A stretch of 64,000 nucleotides of DNA, from NCBI RefSeq assembly GCF_900100735.1, contig NZ_FNCJ01000019.1, positions 62,001-126,000 on the forward strand, read 5' to 3'. Each line of letters begins with the position of its first letter. Within the stretch, counting starts at the first letter, position 1. Positions 34,868-43,720 of the stretch are shown piece by piece. Under the pieces are notes generated by a model. It had not been told where the DNA came from. It searched no databases and saw nothing but the letters and a program-made list of their open reading frames with translations. Source of the stretch: Paraburkholderia phenazinium. Lineage in GTDB: Bacteria > Pseudomonadota > Gammaproteobacteria > Burkholderiales > Burkholderiaceae. A program made the translations under genes and the position numbers.

Positions 34868-35682
34868 TGGAGCACGAACAGGCATTTGAACTGCTGCCAG
34901 GTTATATCGACGAGGAACTGAGCTTGTCCGAGGCGCTCGAATTCGAGCGCCATCTCGCCGGCTGCGCGCTGTGCAAACAGGCCTATGAGCAGCAGCGCCA
35001 GGTTAGTACGCAACTGCGCCAGGCGGATTTGCGTTGGGAGGCGCCACCGGAACTGGCGCAACGCATCCGCGCTGCGTTGCCGGGGCGGCGCTCGCTGTGG
35101 CAGCGCCTGGCTGTTCGGCTGGCTGGGACGGGCGCTTTTGGCGGCCGCGCAGGTACGGGCGGCGCCGGAGCGCGGCTGGGCTGGGCGCCGGCCGGCGCGA
35201 TGGTGTTGAGCCTCGTGGCGCTGACATGGAGCGCGGGGCTCTACCTCTCGATGCCTCCCGGCGATACGCACCTGACGCAGGAACTGGTGGACAGCCATGT
35301 GCGATCGCTGCAATTCGATCATCTGTATGACGTGATTTCGACGGACCGCCACACGGTCAAGCCGTGGTTCGACGGCAAGCTCGACTTTGCGCCACCGGTG
35401 ATCGACCTTGCGCAACAAGGGTATCCGCTGGTGGGCGGCAGGCTCGATTACCTGAACGGACATGCGGTCGCGGTGATGGTCTACCGCTACAAGCTGCACC
35501 CGATCAATCTGTATGTCTGGCCGGGCAACGACGCGGGCGCCACGCCGCACATCGCCGAGCGGCAGGGCTACCATCTGGCGCACTGGAGTGCCGCGGGAAT
35601 GAATTACTGGGCCATTACCGATGCCGGTGAAGCCGAGCTCAATGGCTTCATTACGAATCTGCGCGCGCATCCTGCTTCCTGA
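34867..35682 (+). CDS. Anti-sigma factor with zinc-binding ZAS-type domain
   Basis: A 271-aa protein with the HxxxCxxC motif of zinc anti-sigma domains (H29, C33, C36 in RHLAGCALCK), one membrane helix (about residues 103-127, GAMVLSLVALTWSAGLYLSM) and a periplasmic domain of about 145 residues. It should hold the ECF sigma at the membrane until a signal releases it. It is coupled to the sigma gene by a TGATG overlap. Confidence 0.88.
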   Translation: MEHEQAFELLPGYIDEELSLSEALEFERHLAGCALCKQAYEQQRQVSTQLRQADLRWEAPPELAQRIRAALPGRRSLWQRLAVRLAGTGAFGGRAGTGGAGARLGWAPAGAMVLSLVALTWSAGLYLSMPPGDTHLTQELVDSHVRSLQFDHLYDVISTDRHTVKPWFDGKLDFAPPVIDLAQQGYPLVGGRLDYLNGHAVAVMVYRYKLHPINLYVWPGNDAGATPHIAERQGYHLAHWSAAGMNYWAITDAGEAELNGFITNLRAHPAS

Positions 35683-35730
35683 CGGTTGCGGCACAGCCTG
35701 ATTTCGTTCGACAAAATTTTCCTGATTCGC

Positions 35731-35757
35731 GGAATAAACCGCGTGACGCAACAGTCT
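35731..35757 (+). promoter_or_regulatory. Candidate ECF-sigma promoter, copy 2 (metallophosphoesterase operon)
   Basis: GGAATAAA (35731-35738), 15-nt spacer, GTCT (35754-35757), then CCTCATTG; same boxes and spacing as before the sigma gene. It lies 75 nt before the metallophosphoesterase ATG, so that gene and the cupredoxin are the likely regulon. Confidence 0.7.
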
Positions 35758-35832
35758 CCTCATTGAATCCAGTCAGGGGGCCCGGCGGATGAGCCGCCGG
35801 CCTACCTCCTGAACTTCAATCGTGAGGTCACC

Positions 35833-36777
35833 ATGCCGTCAGATCTTCCATCCGATCCGTCGCGCCGCGGCGCGTTGAAGTGTCTCGCCTTCGGTGGCGT
35901 GGGCACGGTGTTTGTCCTTGCCGGTGGGATTCTCACGCCGGTCGAACTGGCGCTGGCCGCCAGCTCGAAGGATTCCTCAATGGCCTCGGGTGTGCCGCTG
36001 TTCCTGCAGATCAGCGACACGCACATCGGCTTTAACAAGGAAGCCAATCCGGACGTGGCGGGCACGCTCAAGCAGACCATCGACTTCGTCAACGCAATGC
36101 CGGTCAAGCCGGCCTTGACGATTCACACAGGCGACATCACGCATCTGTCCAAGCCGGAGCAGTTCGATCTCGCGGCCCAGTTGTTGTCGGGCCTGAATAT
36201 CACCGAGTTGCATACGGTGCCCGGCGAGCACGATGTGACCGATGGACCCGGCACGGAGTACTTCAATCGTTTCGGCCAGGCTTCCGACAACAAGGGCTAT
36301 TACAGCTTCGACCACAACGGCGTGCACTTTATCGGTCTCGTCAACGTGATGCATTTCAAGCCGAACGGCCTGGGGGGCCTGGGTGACGATCAGCTTGCGT
36401 GGCTCGAAAACGACCTGAAGGGCCGCTCGTCCAGTACTCCGATCGTCGTGTTCGCGCATATGCCGATGTGGACCATCTACGAGCCATGGGGTTGGGGCAC
36501 GGGGGATGCGGGCCAGGCCATGAGCTATCTGAAGCGTTTCGGCTCGGTAACGGTTCTGAACGGCCACATCCATCAGATTGTCTCGAAGGTGGAGGGCAAT
36601 ATCACCTTCCATACGGCGCGCTCGACCGCTTATCCGCAACCGGCCGCAGGCGAGGGGCCCGGACCCATGCCATTGACGGTGGCGAGCGATCAACTGCCGC
36701 GGATGCTGGGCGTGACCAGCATCAAGATCATGCGCCACCCGCTCAAAGCGACGCTGAACGACACCACGCTCGTCTGA
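35833..36777 (+). CDS. Exported calcineurin-like metallophosphoesterase
   Basis: A 314-aa protein with a Tat-like signal (SRRGALKCLAF at residues 10-20, then a hydrophobic stretch to about 43). The metallophosphoesterase motifs are present in order: SDTHIG (61-66), HTGDITHL, PGEHD, FAHMPMW and NGHIHQ. The third box has E in place of the usual N (GEHD for GNHD/E). It acts in the periplasm if Tat-exported. It is followed by a cupredoxin gene and preceded by an ECF promoter motif; the substrate is unknown. Confidence 0.87.
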   Translation: MPSDLPSDPSRRGALKCLAFGGVGTVFVLAGGILTPVELALAASSKDSSMASGVPLFLQISDTHIGFNKEANPDVAGTLKQTIDFVNAMPVKPALTIHTGDITHLSKPEQFDLAAQLLSGLNITELHTVPGEHDVTDGPGTEYFNRFGQASDNKGYYSFDHNGVHFIGLVNVMHFKPNGLGGLGDDQLAWLENDLKGRSSSTPIVVFAHMPMWTIYEPWGWGTGDAGQAMSYLKRFGSVTVLNGHIHQIVSKVEGNITFHTARSTAYPQPAAGEGPGPMPLTVASDQLPRMLGVTSIKIMRHPLKATLNDTTLV

Positions 36778-36813
36778 ACCAGTTTATCAATGCTTGCCAA
36801 AAGGACAACAATC

Positions 36814-37158
36814 ATGATTAGGAATGCTATTCAACACTTGATGAGACTTGCACTCATGGCAATGCTGATGCTGGCGGCGTCAGCCGGCTTCTCCGCCGTT
36901 CAGGCGCAGGAGGCGAATGCCGTGGTGATCAAGAACTTCATGTTTTCGCCGATGGCGATCACCGTCAAGACCGGTGCCACGGTGACCTGGAAGAACCTCG
37001 ATGGCGAGCCGCATACGGTGGTCAACGACGCGGGCCTGTTCCGTTCCGCGGCGCTCGATCAGAACGAAACCTTCCAGTACAAGTTCGATAAACCGGGGAT
37101 CTACAAGATTTTCTGCGGCATCCACCCGAATATGCGAGCGACCATTACGGTGCAGTAG
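36814..37158 (+). CDS. Exported cupredoxin (amicyanin/plastocyanin-like blue copper protein)
   Basis: A 114-aa protein with a signal peptide (to about residue 32, AVQAQ) and a cupredoxin fold with all four type 1 copper ligands: H67 (GEPHTVV), C101, H104 and M107 (FCGIHPNM). It may carry electrons in the periplasm. It lies 36 nt after the metallophosphoesterase gene, probably in the same ECF-controlled operon. Confidence 0.88.
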   Translation: MIRNAIQHLMRLALMAMLMLAASAGFSAVQAQEANAVVIKNFMFSPMAITVKTGATVTWKNLDGEPHTVVNDAGLFRSAALDQNETFQYKFDKPGIYKIFCGIHPNMRATITVQ

Positions 37159-37181
37159 GGGCGCGGCCCGCCACGTGCGTC

Positions 37182-38789
37182 TTAGTGATGCGCGTAGTGC
37201 GCGGTTACTTGTTTCTGTGCCAGTTCGGTTGCGCGCAGCGGCCGCTGGTACAGATAACCCTGCCCAAACGGGACGCCAGCGTCGCGCAGCGCGCGGTGCT
37301 GTGCCTCCGTTTCGACGCCCTCGGCGATCACAACCAGATCGAAGTGTCCGGCGACGGCTACGATTCCGCGGATCAGGTCAGCTCCGCCCATATCCACTTG
37401 CGCAACAAACTGCCGGTCGATCTTGACGTAGTCGAACGGAAAGCGGCTCAGCAGATCGAGGTTGCTGTGCTGTGTGCCGAAGTCGTCGATGGCGAAGCGC
37501 ACGCCGCGCGCCTTGAGCGTCTCGAAGATCGCAACTACCCGCGGGCTTTTGCTCAGCAAGAACCGCTCGGTCAACTCGAGCACGAGGCTCACGCCTTCTG
37601 GCAATGCGTCGACAACCGCCAGCACCTCGGCGACGAAGCCGCGCCGCTCGAGATCGCGTGGCGCGATGTTGATTGCAATGCGCAGCGGCAGCGCCGGCGG
37701 GGATGCGCTCATTTCTACGGTCGCAGTGCGCAAGATAAAGCGCGTCACCTCGGCGAGCAGTGCGCTGGTCTCGACCTCGGCCATGAACACGGCGGGATTG
37801 ACGGCGCCCCACTTGGGATGATTCCAGCGTAACAGAGCCTCCACGCCAGCCACGCGACGAGTCGTAATCTCGACGATCGGTTGATAGACGACGTGCAACT
37901 CGCCTTGTTTCAAACCGCGCCGCACCGCGCTGAGCAGCAGGCGGCGCGGTGCTAGCACGAGCAAGTAGAGCGCTGCGATGAGGGCGCCGAGCAGCAGGCC
38001 CGCGGCGCCGAAAAGCAGGCCATACTGCCAGCGCATCTGCATGCTGAAGGCTGGTGATGCGCTCAGTTCGATCGCGAACGGCCATATGCTGGATTCAACG
38101 CGTGTCGCGTTGAGCTGCGTGTCCTGTGCGGCCGGCACGAATACGCCGTGGTCGGTCAGACTGCCGCTGCCCGCGATTGACAACGCGGTTTGCTGCGCGC
38201 CGTATCGCACGCCGTGAGCCAGCGTATCGGCAATGTATCCACCTTCAATAATGTAGAGCACGCCGGTGTCCTGGCCCGTTGCATGGAACATGGCGATAAC
38301 CGGCACGCCCGGCTGGAACTGTGTTTCGGCGAGCAGCTTGATGCTCACCGGCACGCCGGGCTGGGCCCGGTAGGTGGAGAGCGGTACATCGATCGGCCCA
38401 AGGCCAGATGAACAATAGACGCGCCCGTTTCGCACCAGCGTGATCGCGCGCACGTAGCTGACGTAGGTTTGCAACGCCGACAACTGATGCTCCACCTGCG
38501 CGCACGGCTGACCGGCGAGGGCGCTCAGATCGGCTACGCGACGCGAGCTGACGCCGCTCAGGATGGTGTCGACGGAGGCGGCGAGGTCGCTGCCGATCAG
38601 GCGCTCGCGCGCAGCGACGGCGCGCGTGGCGTAGTGGTCACCGGCCATCAGCATGGCGAGCATGACGGACAGGCCGCATGCGATAGCCACAATCTGCCAC
38701 AAGCGTGGGGCAATCCCGCGCCAGACCGGAGGCGACGCGGAGGCTTCGGCAATCGAGGTCTTGCCGGCAGTGTTCGACGAGTCGTACAT
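37182..38789 (-). CDS. CSS-motif/EAL-domain cyclic-di-GMP phosphodiesterase
   Basis: A 535-aa inner-membrane protein: a first membrane helix (about residues 30-50), a periplasmic CSS domain (about 50-255) with C126-S127-S128 in VYCSSGLG, a second helix (about 258-282) and a cytoplasmic EAL domain (about 296-535) with EALLRW, ELTERF, IDDFGT, KIDRQF and EGVETEAQ. All catalytic boxes are present. CSS domains respond to periplasmic redox state through cysteine pairs; another Cys is at about 96. The ATG at 38789 is preferred, but a GTG at 38834 would add 15 residues. Confidence 0.9.
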   Translation of the reverse strand: MYDSSNTAGKTSIAEASASPPVWRGIAPRLWQIVAIACGLSVMLAMLMAGDHYATRAVAARERLIGSDLAASVDTILSGVSSRRVADLSALAGQPCAQVEHQLSALQTYVSYVRAITLVRNGRVYCSSGLGPIDVPLSTYRAQPGVPVSIKLLAETQFQPGVPVIAMFHATGQDTGVLYIIEGGYIADTLAHGVRYGAQQTALSIAGSGSLTDHGVFVPAAQDTQLNATRVESSIWPFAIELSASPAFSMQMRWQYGLLFGAAGLLLGALIAALYLLVLAPRRLLLSAVRRGLKQGELHVVYQPIVEITTRRVAGVEALLRWNHPKWGAVNPAVFMAEVETSALLAEVTRFILRTATVEMSASPPALPLRIAINIAPRDLERRGFVAEVLAVVDALPEGVSLVLELTERFLLSKSPRVVAIFETLKARGVRFAIDDFGTQHSNLDLLSRFPFDYVKIDRQFVAQVDMGGADLIRGIVAVAGHFDLVVIAEGVETEAQHRALRDAGVPFGQGYLYQRPLRATELAQKQVTAHYAHH

Positions 38790-38917
38790 GGCATCGCGGC
38801 AAACGAGGATGGATCCACGCCGTGGGTGCAGCACCGGGATGGCGGACGTGGTCGATTTGTCAGATGATATCGCATGCTAATGCACCGGCCACCACGACAT
38901 CGGAGCTTCCCCTCGAC

Positions 38918-39352
38918 TTAACGCGGCGGCTTCCGATCCCCCTTCCTGCGCCCTCCAATCGCCCCCGACGCTGCGGCCCGCATAATGCGGCGGAAAGTCG
39001 GGCACTCCATATGACTCGGTGCCGGGCACGCAGCAGCGTGTCGTAGTCCGTCACGCATAGCGCTTAATTGACGGATCGTTTTGTCCAGTTCATCCGCCTT
39101 GGCCGAGAGCATCTGCCTGTCGATGCGCGGCTGTCCTTGCGGCGCGAACATCAGCGCGACTTCATCGAGCGAGAATCCAGCGGCGCGTCCCAGCGCAATC
39201 AACGCTAACCGGTCCAGCACGCCCGCATCGAACTGGCGGCGCAACCCCAGCCTGCCGCTGGATGCAATCAAGCCCTTTTCCTCGTAAAAGCGGAGTGTGG
39301 AGGCGGGAACGCCCGAACGCTGCACCACTTCGGCAATGTCTAGCTTGGTCAC
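38918..39352 (-). CDS. MerR-family transcriptional regulator
   Basis: A 144-aa protein: N-terminal MerR wHTH (IAEVVQRSGVPASTLRFYEE), a coiled-coil dimer helix (about residues 78-105) and a C-terminal loop with C109 and C117 (CPAPSHMECP) that may bind a metal or sense redox. It is divergent from a methyltransferase gene, with a classical 19-bp-spacer MerR promoter between them that starts only 4 nt from its own start codon. Confidence 0.88.
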   Translation of the reverse strand: MTKLDIAEVVQRSGVPASTLRFYEEKGLIASSGRLGLRRQFDAGVLDRLALIALGRAAGFSLDEVALMFAPQGQPRIDRQMLSAKADELDKTIRQLSAMRDGLRHAAACPAPSHMECPTFRRIMRAAASGAIGGRRKGDRKPPR

Positions 39353-39355
39353 CGC

Positions 39356-39386
39356 TTGACCTCAAGTCGACTTGAACTCGCATAGT
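39356..39386 (+). promoter_or_regulatory. MerR-type promoter/operator with 19-bp spacer
   Basis: TTGACC (39356-39361), 19-bp spacer, CATAGT (39381-39386). The spacer holds the perfect palindrome TCAAGTCGACTTGA (39362-39375), close to the SoxR-class CCTCAAGT-type operator. The over-long spacer is the hallmark of promoters that MerR proteins activate by untwisting DNA. It drives the methyltransferase gene. Confidence 0.8.
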
Positions 39387-39425
39387 GTAGCTTTCCCTTC
39401 CCGCGGCAAGCCAAGGACAACGAAT

Positions 39426-40262
39426 ATGGGCACCACACACCAGACAGAAACCGGGCAGGCAACCCATTGGAGCGGCGGCGCCGGACGCGCCTGGGTGACG
39501 GCCCAGGCGCTGCTCGACCCAATGTTCAAACCGTTTGAAGATCTACTCGTCGCCAGGATTGGCGCGGCATCCGCGCAGCGCGTCCTTGACGTCGGCTGCG
39601 GCACCGGCAGCACAACACTGGCAGTGGCACGACAGCTCGGTGAACGAGGCCATTGTCTCGGCGCCGATGTTTCCGCGCCGATGGTCGCCGCTGCCCGGGC
39701 ACGAGCCGAACAGGAAGGCTCGGCGGCACGCTTTATCCTCGCCGACGTGCAGACTCATGCCTTCGAGCCGGCGAGCTTCGAGCGGATCATCTCGCGCTTT
39801 GGCGTCATGTTCTTCGATAACCCGGTGCAGGCCTTCGAGAACCTGCTGCGCGCCGCAAGCAGCGACGCCGAGCTCGCCTTCATCGCCTGGCGCAGCGCCG
39901 CGGACAACCCGTTCATGACGACGGCCGAGCGTGCCGCCGCGCCGCTGTTGCCGAATCTGCCCGTCCGTCGGCCCGGTGCGCCGGGACAGTTCGCCTTCGC
40001 AGACCGGCAACGTGTCGATTCCATCCTTGAAGACAGCGGCTGGCTCGGGATCGACATCCAGCCGATCGATGTGCAGTGCTCCCTGCCCGAAAATCAGTTG
40101 ATCGATTACCTCACCCAACTCGGCCCTGTTGGTCTGTGTCTTCAGGAGGCGGACCAGCATACGCGCAAGCAAGTCGTCGAAACGGTTCGCAGCGCCTTCG
40201 ATCCCTATGTGCACGGCGCCGACGTGCACTACACCGCTGCTTGCTGGATGGTCTGCGCCTGA
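39426..40262 (+). CDS. SAM-dependent methyltransferase (class I)
   Basis: A 278-aa Rossmann methyltransferase with motif I VLDVGCGTGS (residues 53-62), motif II GADVSAPM and a post-motif SRFGVMFFDNP. The substrate is unknown. It is controlled by the divergent MerR regulator through a promoter that starts about 40 nt upstream. The ATG at 39426 fits the predicted transcription start; an earlier ATG at 39372 lies within the promoter. Confidence 0.87.
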   Translation: MGTTHQTETGQATHWSGGAGRAWVTAQALLDPMFKPFEDLLVARIGAASAQRVLDVGCGTGSTTLAVARQLGERGHCLGADVSAPMVAAARARAEQEGSAARFILADVQTHAFEPASFERIISRFGVMFFDNPVQAFENLLRAASSDAELAFIAWRSAADNPFMTTAERAAAPLLPNLPVRRPGAPGQFAFADRQRVDSILEDSGWLGIDIQPIDVQCSLPENQLIDYLTQLGPVGLCLQEADQHTRKQVVETVRSAFDPYVHGADVHYTAACWMVCA

Positions 40263-40312
40263 GCGCCATCCGCGTAGACTGCGCCAAAGCAGGGGCGCAG
40301 GACGATGCCGCT

Positions 40313-40480
40313 CTATCTGAGTTCGGTTTCAGCAGCGAGCAAAGCCTGATTCGCCGAGTCGACCAGCTTTCTCAGCAGACGGGTCAGATCCCGGCGTTCA
40401 GTCGTGCTCCATTCGGCAAGCACTTCGTTGAACAGCCGGTTGCGGGCCGTGCTGATGGTCTCCACCATCTCGGTCTGCAT
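40313..40480 (-). pseudogene. MarR-family regulator, C-terminal remnant
   Basis: About 50 codons on the minus strand (ISTARNRLFNEVLAEWSTTE, then RDLTRLLRKLVDSANQALLA) match the last two helices of MarR proteins. The HTH and everything before it are missing. It abuts another gene remnant on the opposite strand at about 40,450-40,480. Assigned by eye. Confidence 0.45.
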
Positions 40481-40678
40481 ATGCATCCGGCTCAAACCAT
40501 ACCCGCTATTGCGTTCAACGATGAGATGCTGAATTCCGAGGGCAGGCTCGCCGATCCGGCAACTGATTTCGCGCCCTATACCGAGTCGGTTCAGGCGGCG
40601 ATGCGGGAGTTGCCGGTATTGCTGGCGGAGCCGCAAACGAGTAACGAAGGGTCGCAGCTTGGAACTACGACACCTTAA
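40450..40678 (+). pseudogene. Possible flavin/NAD(P)H oxidoreductase, C-terminal remnant
   Basis: The plus-strand frame ending at 40678 reads LHHLGLHMHPAQTIPAIAFN, then EGRLADPATDFAPYTESVQA, resembling the end of flavodoxin-fold NADPH-dependent FMN reductases or quinone oxidoreductases (EGRLTD-type box). It has protein-like codon use but no start and no N-terminal flavin site, because sequence upstream belongs to the antisense MarR remnant. Low certainty. Confidence 0.3.
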
Positions 40679-40950
40679 ATACTTCTTGGCGGTTGCCGAG
40701 AACCAGAGTTTCCGCCTGGCTGCCGAGCGTATCAACATCACGCAGCCGTCGATTACGCGCCAGATTCAGGATCTGGAAGAGATGCTGGGCGCGCGGCTGT
40801 TCGACCGTACGCCTCAAGGTGTCAAGATGACCGTTGCGGGCGAATCTCTCGCTCCCCATTCCGCTGGCGTTCGCTTACCTTGAGAGCAATGCCAACGCGG
40901 CATTGCAGCGTCTGCTACGCGTCCTCGGCGCGAGTACCAAAGCAACCTGA
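40659..40950 (+). pseudogene. LysR-family regulator with a large internal deletion
   Basis: A TTG start with GAAGG 8 nt upstream opens a perfect LysR HTH (HLKYFLAVAENQSFRLAAER, TQPSITRQIQDLEEMLGARL). After about residue 64 the frame fails. Another frame then gives a LysR-like C-terminus (AFAYLESNANAALQRLLRVL) ending at 40950. About 200 residues of effector domain are gone. The truncated HTH half alone might still bind DNA. Confidence 0.7.
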
Positions 40951-40974
40951 TCGATTAACTCCTAAAGGCGCACC

Positions 40975-41144
40975 ATGCTGAAAGACTGGAAGTCGTTTTT
41001 GCCTAAAAAGCGATCGACCTCGGCGTCACGCAGGTGGAGATAGCGGAGGCCCTTGGCGTTGCGGTTGCCATGAACGCGGGAGCTGCGCTTGCCTACTCGG
41101 GGCGCGTAATGGACGCGTTCAACGAACTGTCCGATAAGGGCTGA
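40975..41144 (+). pseudogene. AhpD/carboxymuconolactone-decarboxylase-like gene with internal deletion
   Basis: It starts MLKDWKSFLPKK, then in a shifted frame continues AIDLGVTQVEIAEALGVAVA and YSGRVMDAFNEL to the stop at 41144. The second part matches the C-terminal helix pair of AhpD/CMD-family proteins. The central region with the CxxC redox motif is missing. It directly follows the LysR remnant, so the pair may once have been a regulator and its target. Confidence 0.55.
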
Positions 41145-41521
41145 TCGATCAATTGCCTCGCCAACTCATAGTTGTCATCCAGGCAACTAACATCTGGAAG
41201 TAATGCGAAAGGCATGTCACGCGATTTCACATACATGCCTTTCGCATCGAATAAGCACACGACTCTGATCCGTTCCAATGAGGGGAAATACCAGACGGAC
41301 ATCAATTCTGTTCAGGGCGCCAATGCGCTGCTATCGCTGCAAGGTTCTTCCCGCTATACCGTTGCACATCAAATGTTGCAAACCAGCGACAGACGAATTA
41401 AATATTTTTTTAAAATTCTGTCGCGGAAATATCATCGATCCCCAACAGCACTTGCCGCATAACCCGAGGCCGCGGCCTGGACGGGCAGGGTGCCTAACAA
41501 ATAAGCAAACGGAAAATCCCG
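41145..41521. other. Gene-free stretch before the porin gene
   Basis: This 377-bp, AT-richer region holds no strongly supported gene. Its main feature is a perfect inverted repeat at 41203-41247, listed separately. A 70-codon minus-strand frame (41093-41305) spans the repeat but lacks recognisable homology. The porin promoter is probably in the right half. Confidence 0.4.
41203..41247. repeat. Perfect 15-bp inverted repeat upstream of the porin gene
   Basis: ATGCGAAAGGCATGT (41203-41217) is exactly reverse-complementary to ACATGCCTTTCGCAT (41233-41247), with a 15-nt loop. It would form a strong hairpin in RNA or a spaced operator. No T-run follows on either strand, so it is not a standard terminator. 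Confidence 0.75.
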
Positions 41522-42619
41522 GTGAAGAAAACCACGATCGCTATTGGCGGGGCACTGCTTGCCCTCTCGGCTCAAACCGCTTTCGCACAAACCTCGGTCA
41601 CGCTCTACGGCATTGTCGATACGAGCGTGCGCTACCTGACCAACGCGAATGCGAATAACGACAGCCAGGTCTCGATGGGCGTCGGTCCGATCACCGGCAG
41701 CCGCTGGGGCCTGAAGGGCAACGAAGACCTGGGTGGCGGCCTGTCTGCGGTATTCCGGCTTGAAGACGGTTTCAACCTCTGGAATGGCCAGTTCGCGAGC
41801 CAGAACACGTTGTTCAACCGGATGGCTTATGTTGGATTGTCGAGCAATCAGTACGGCGCGCTCACCTTCGGCCGCCAGAATACGCCGCTGTTCGACCAGC
41901 TCGGCAACGTCTACGACCCGCTGACCGTGGGTAACTTCGATCAGGACGGCTGGCTGCCCGGCGCACTCGGCTATGGCCTGCGCGAGAACAACTCCGTCAA
42001 GTACAACGGCCAGTTCGGCGGCCTGAACGTCGAGGGCATGTACAGCTTTGGTGGCGTGGCCGGCAGCACCGGCGCGAACAACATGTACGGCCTGACCGCT
42101 TCCTATACGTACGCTGGCCTGTCGCTCGATGCCGGCTATCAGCAGAACAGCGATCTGCAGAACAACAAGTTCAAGGTCGTCAACGTTAGCGCGGTCTATG
42201 CATTCAGCACGGTCAAGGCCTATGCGGGCTGGCTGCATGCCCAGGACAATACCGGCATGGTCGACCTGTATATGGCGGCTGCGAACTCGCCAGCTGCCGG
42301 CTGGTCGACGCCCATCACCAACACCAACCGGATCGACGATGGCTTCTACGTCGGTACGACCTGGCAGGTGACGACGCCGTTGCTGCTGACCGCAGCGGGT
42401 TACTACGATCACTCACGCAATGCGTTGAATGCCGACGACACGACACTCGGCCGTGGCGTCCGTTACTCGGGCGTGCTGCTTGCCGAGTACTCGCTGTCCA
42501 AGCGTACCGAAGTGTATGGCACGGTCGATTTCATTCACGGCACCGGCGCTGCAACTGCGGACTTCCCGGGCCGCAACAACCAGACCGGTGTTGCAGTGGG
42601 TATGCGCAATATCTTCTGA
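41522..42619 (+). CDS. Gram-negative porin (16-strand general porin family)
   Basis: A 365-aa beta-proteobacterial porin: signal peptide (MKKTTIAIGGALLALSAQTA, cleaved before QTSVTLYG), the family opening TSVTLYGIVDTSVRYL, GSRWGLKGNEDLGGGLSAVF and FGRQNTPL, and a C-terminal Phe (GMRNIF). It should form trimers in the outer membrane. The start is GTG at 41522, with no strong ribosome site. It is intact although genes on both sides are broken. Confidence 0.9.
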   Translation: MKKTTIAIGGALLALSAQTAFAQTSVTLYGIVDTSVRYLTNANANNDSQVSMGVGPITGSRWGLKGNEDLGGGLSAVFRLEDGFNLWNGQFASQNTLFNRMAYVGLSSNQYGALTFGRQNTPLFDQLGNVYDPLTVGNFDQDGWLPGALGYGLRENNSVKYNGQFGGLNVEGMYSFGGVAGSTGANNMYGLTASYTYAGLSLDAGYQQNSDLQNNKFKVVNVSAVYAFSTVKAYAGWLHAQDNTGMVDLYMAAANSPAAGWSTPITNTNRIDDGFYVGTTWQVTTPLLLTAAGYYDHSRNALNADDTTLGRGVRYSGVLLAEYSLSKRTEVYGTVDFIHGTGAATADFPGRNNQTGVAVGMRNIF

Positions 42620-42659
42620 TGCGTATGGTCCGGCTTGTTGCCGGACTGTGCACTTGCCT

Positions 42660-43189
42660 CTATGACGGCGCGCACTGCGAGGTGCACGCCGTTTTTCTTG
42701 AGCTAAGCAGGATTGCTGGAAGACTTCGCTCTAAAGGCGTTTCGCAATGCTCGCTTTGCGTCGTTGTCTCGGCCGCGCGCAGTGCGCCGGGCAATTCCTT
42801 CTCGAGCAATGCCATGATGGCGCGTGTCCTTGATGGAATGGGGCGAGCACATAGCGCATTCAGTTCGAAACCCGGCACGGTGTAGTCAGGCAGAAGCCGA
42901 ACCAGGCTTCCGCTGGCGATGGCGTTTGCACAGACCGGTTCCTGCAGCACGCCAATGCCCGCACCCGCGACGAGCAATTCATGGACGGGGCGCCAATGGT
43001 TGACGCTAATCGCGGCGGTGACCCGTGCGGATATCGGCGACTGTTGTGCATCGAGCATTCGCAATACGCCGTCGCCAAACAGACCCATGACGCGGATAAA
43101 TGGATGCGCCACCAGATCGTCAGGTTGGGCCGGCGTACCGTGCCGCTCTAGATAGGCGGGTGCCGCAACCAGCGCGCGGCCCACGTGTC
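42660..43189 (-). pseudogene. LysR-family regulator, C-terminal effector domain only
   Basis: On the minus strand the frame begins abruptly with LysR effector-domain sequence (GRALVAAPAYLERHGTPAQP, LVAGAGIGVLQEPVCA, GSLVRLLPDYTVPG) and ends at 42660. The HTH and the first third of the effector domain are missing. At about 43,189 it joins head to head with an MFS fragment on the plus strand, a deletion or recombination junction. Confidence 0.75.
42665..42697 (+). terminator. Rho-independent terminator of the porin gene
   Basis: ACGGCG-C-GCAC / GTGC-A-CGCCGT stem with one mismatch and a 6-nt loop, followed by TTTTT, 45 nt after the porin stop. Confidence 0.75.
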
Positions 43190-43720
43190 CTGATGGCGGG
43201 CTGCCAGGGCATCGCACAAGCTGCCATTACCGATATGAGCACGCCTGAGAACAAGGCGTACAACATGAGCATCATGTCGCTCGCGTTTAGTGCTGGCGTG
43301 ATTGTGGGCCCCGTATTAGGCGGCGTTACCTCGGATCGGACCATTGCGCCGGTTTTCAACTATGGCAGGCCGTTTCTGCTCGTCGCGGCGCTCTCGGCAA
43401 TCTGTGCGATCTGGACGTGGCGCTCCTACCGGGACACGGCGCTTGCCTCCGGCAAGGCGCGCGTCGATCTCATGCTGCTGCAGACACGATTTCACTACAC
43501 GAGCTCGCAACTCGGTTTGTTCAGTGGGTTGATCGGCGTCTGCTTCGTCCTGGGTCTGCTGGTCGTGGTGCGGCTAATGTTGCGGATCTGGAGTGTGGTT
43601 GACATCGCGAAGACTGGCCTGCTGATTGCCGGCGTCTGCCAGATACTCTCCACGCTCTTTCCGCAGCAGATCGATCCTGCGATTTCGGCGCTCGCTGTTC
43701 ATCATGTTGTGGTCCTGGCC
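43190..43720 (+). pseudogene. MFS drug-transporter-like gene, truncated at both ends
   Basis: The frame starts inside a transporter (LMAGCQGIAQAAITDMSTPE, FSAGVIVGPVLGGVTSDRTI). After WRSYRDTAL it jumps to a later part (FHYTSSQLGLFSGLIGVCFV, LLIAGVCQILSTLFPQQ). The first about four helices and the last helices are missing. The 3' end runs into the convergent beta-lactamase gene; coding beyond about 43,700 is antisense to that gene. Confidence 0.75.

Noticed and set aside
41093..41305. 70-codon minus-strand gene covering the 15-bp inverted repeat
   Set aside because: The translation is not odd, but there is no ribosome site or family match; too weak to call.
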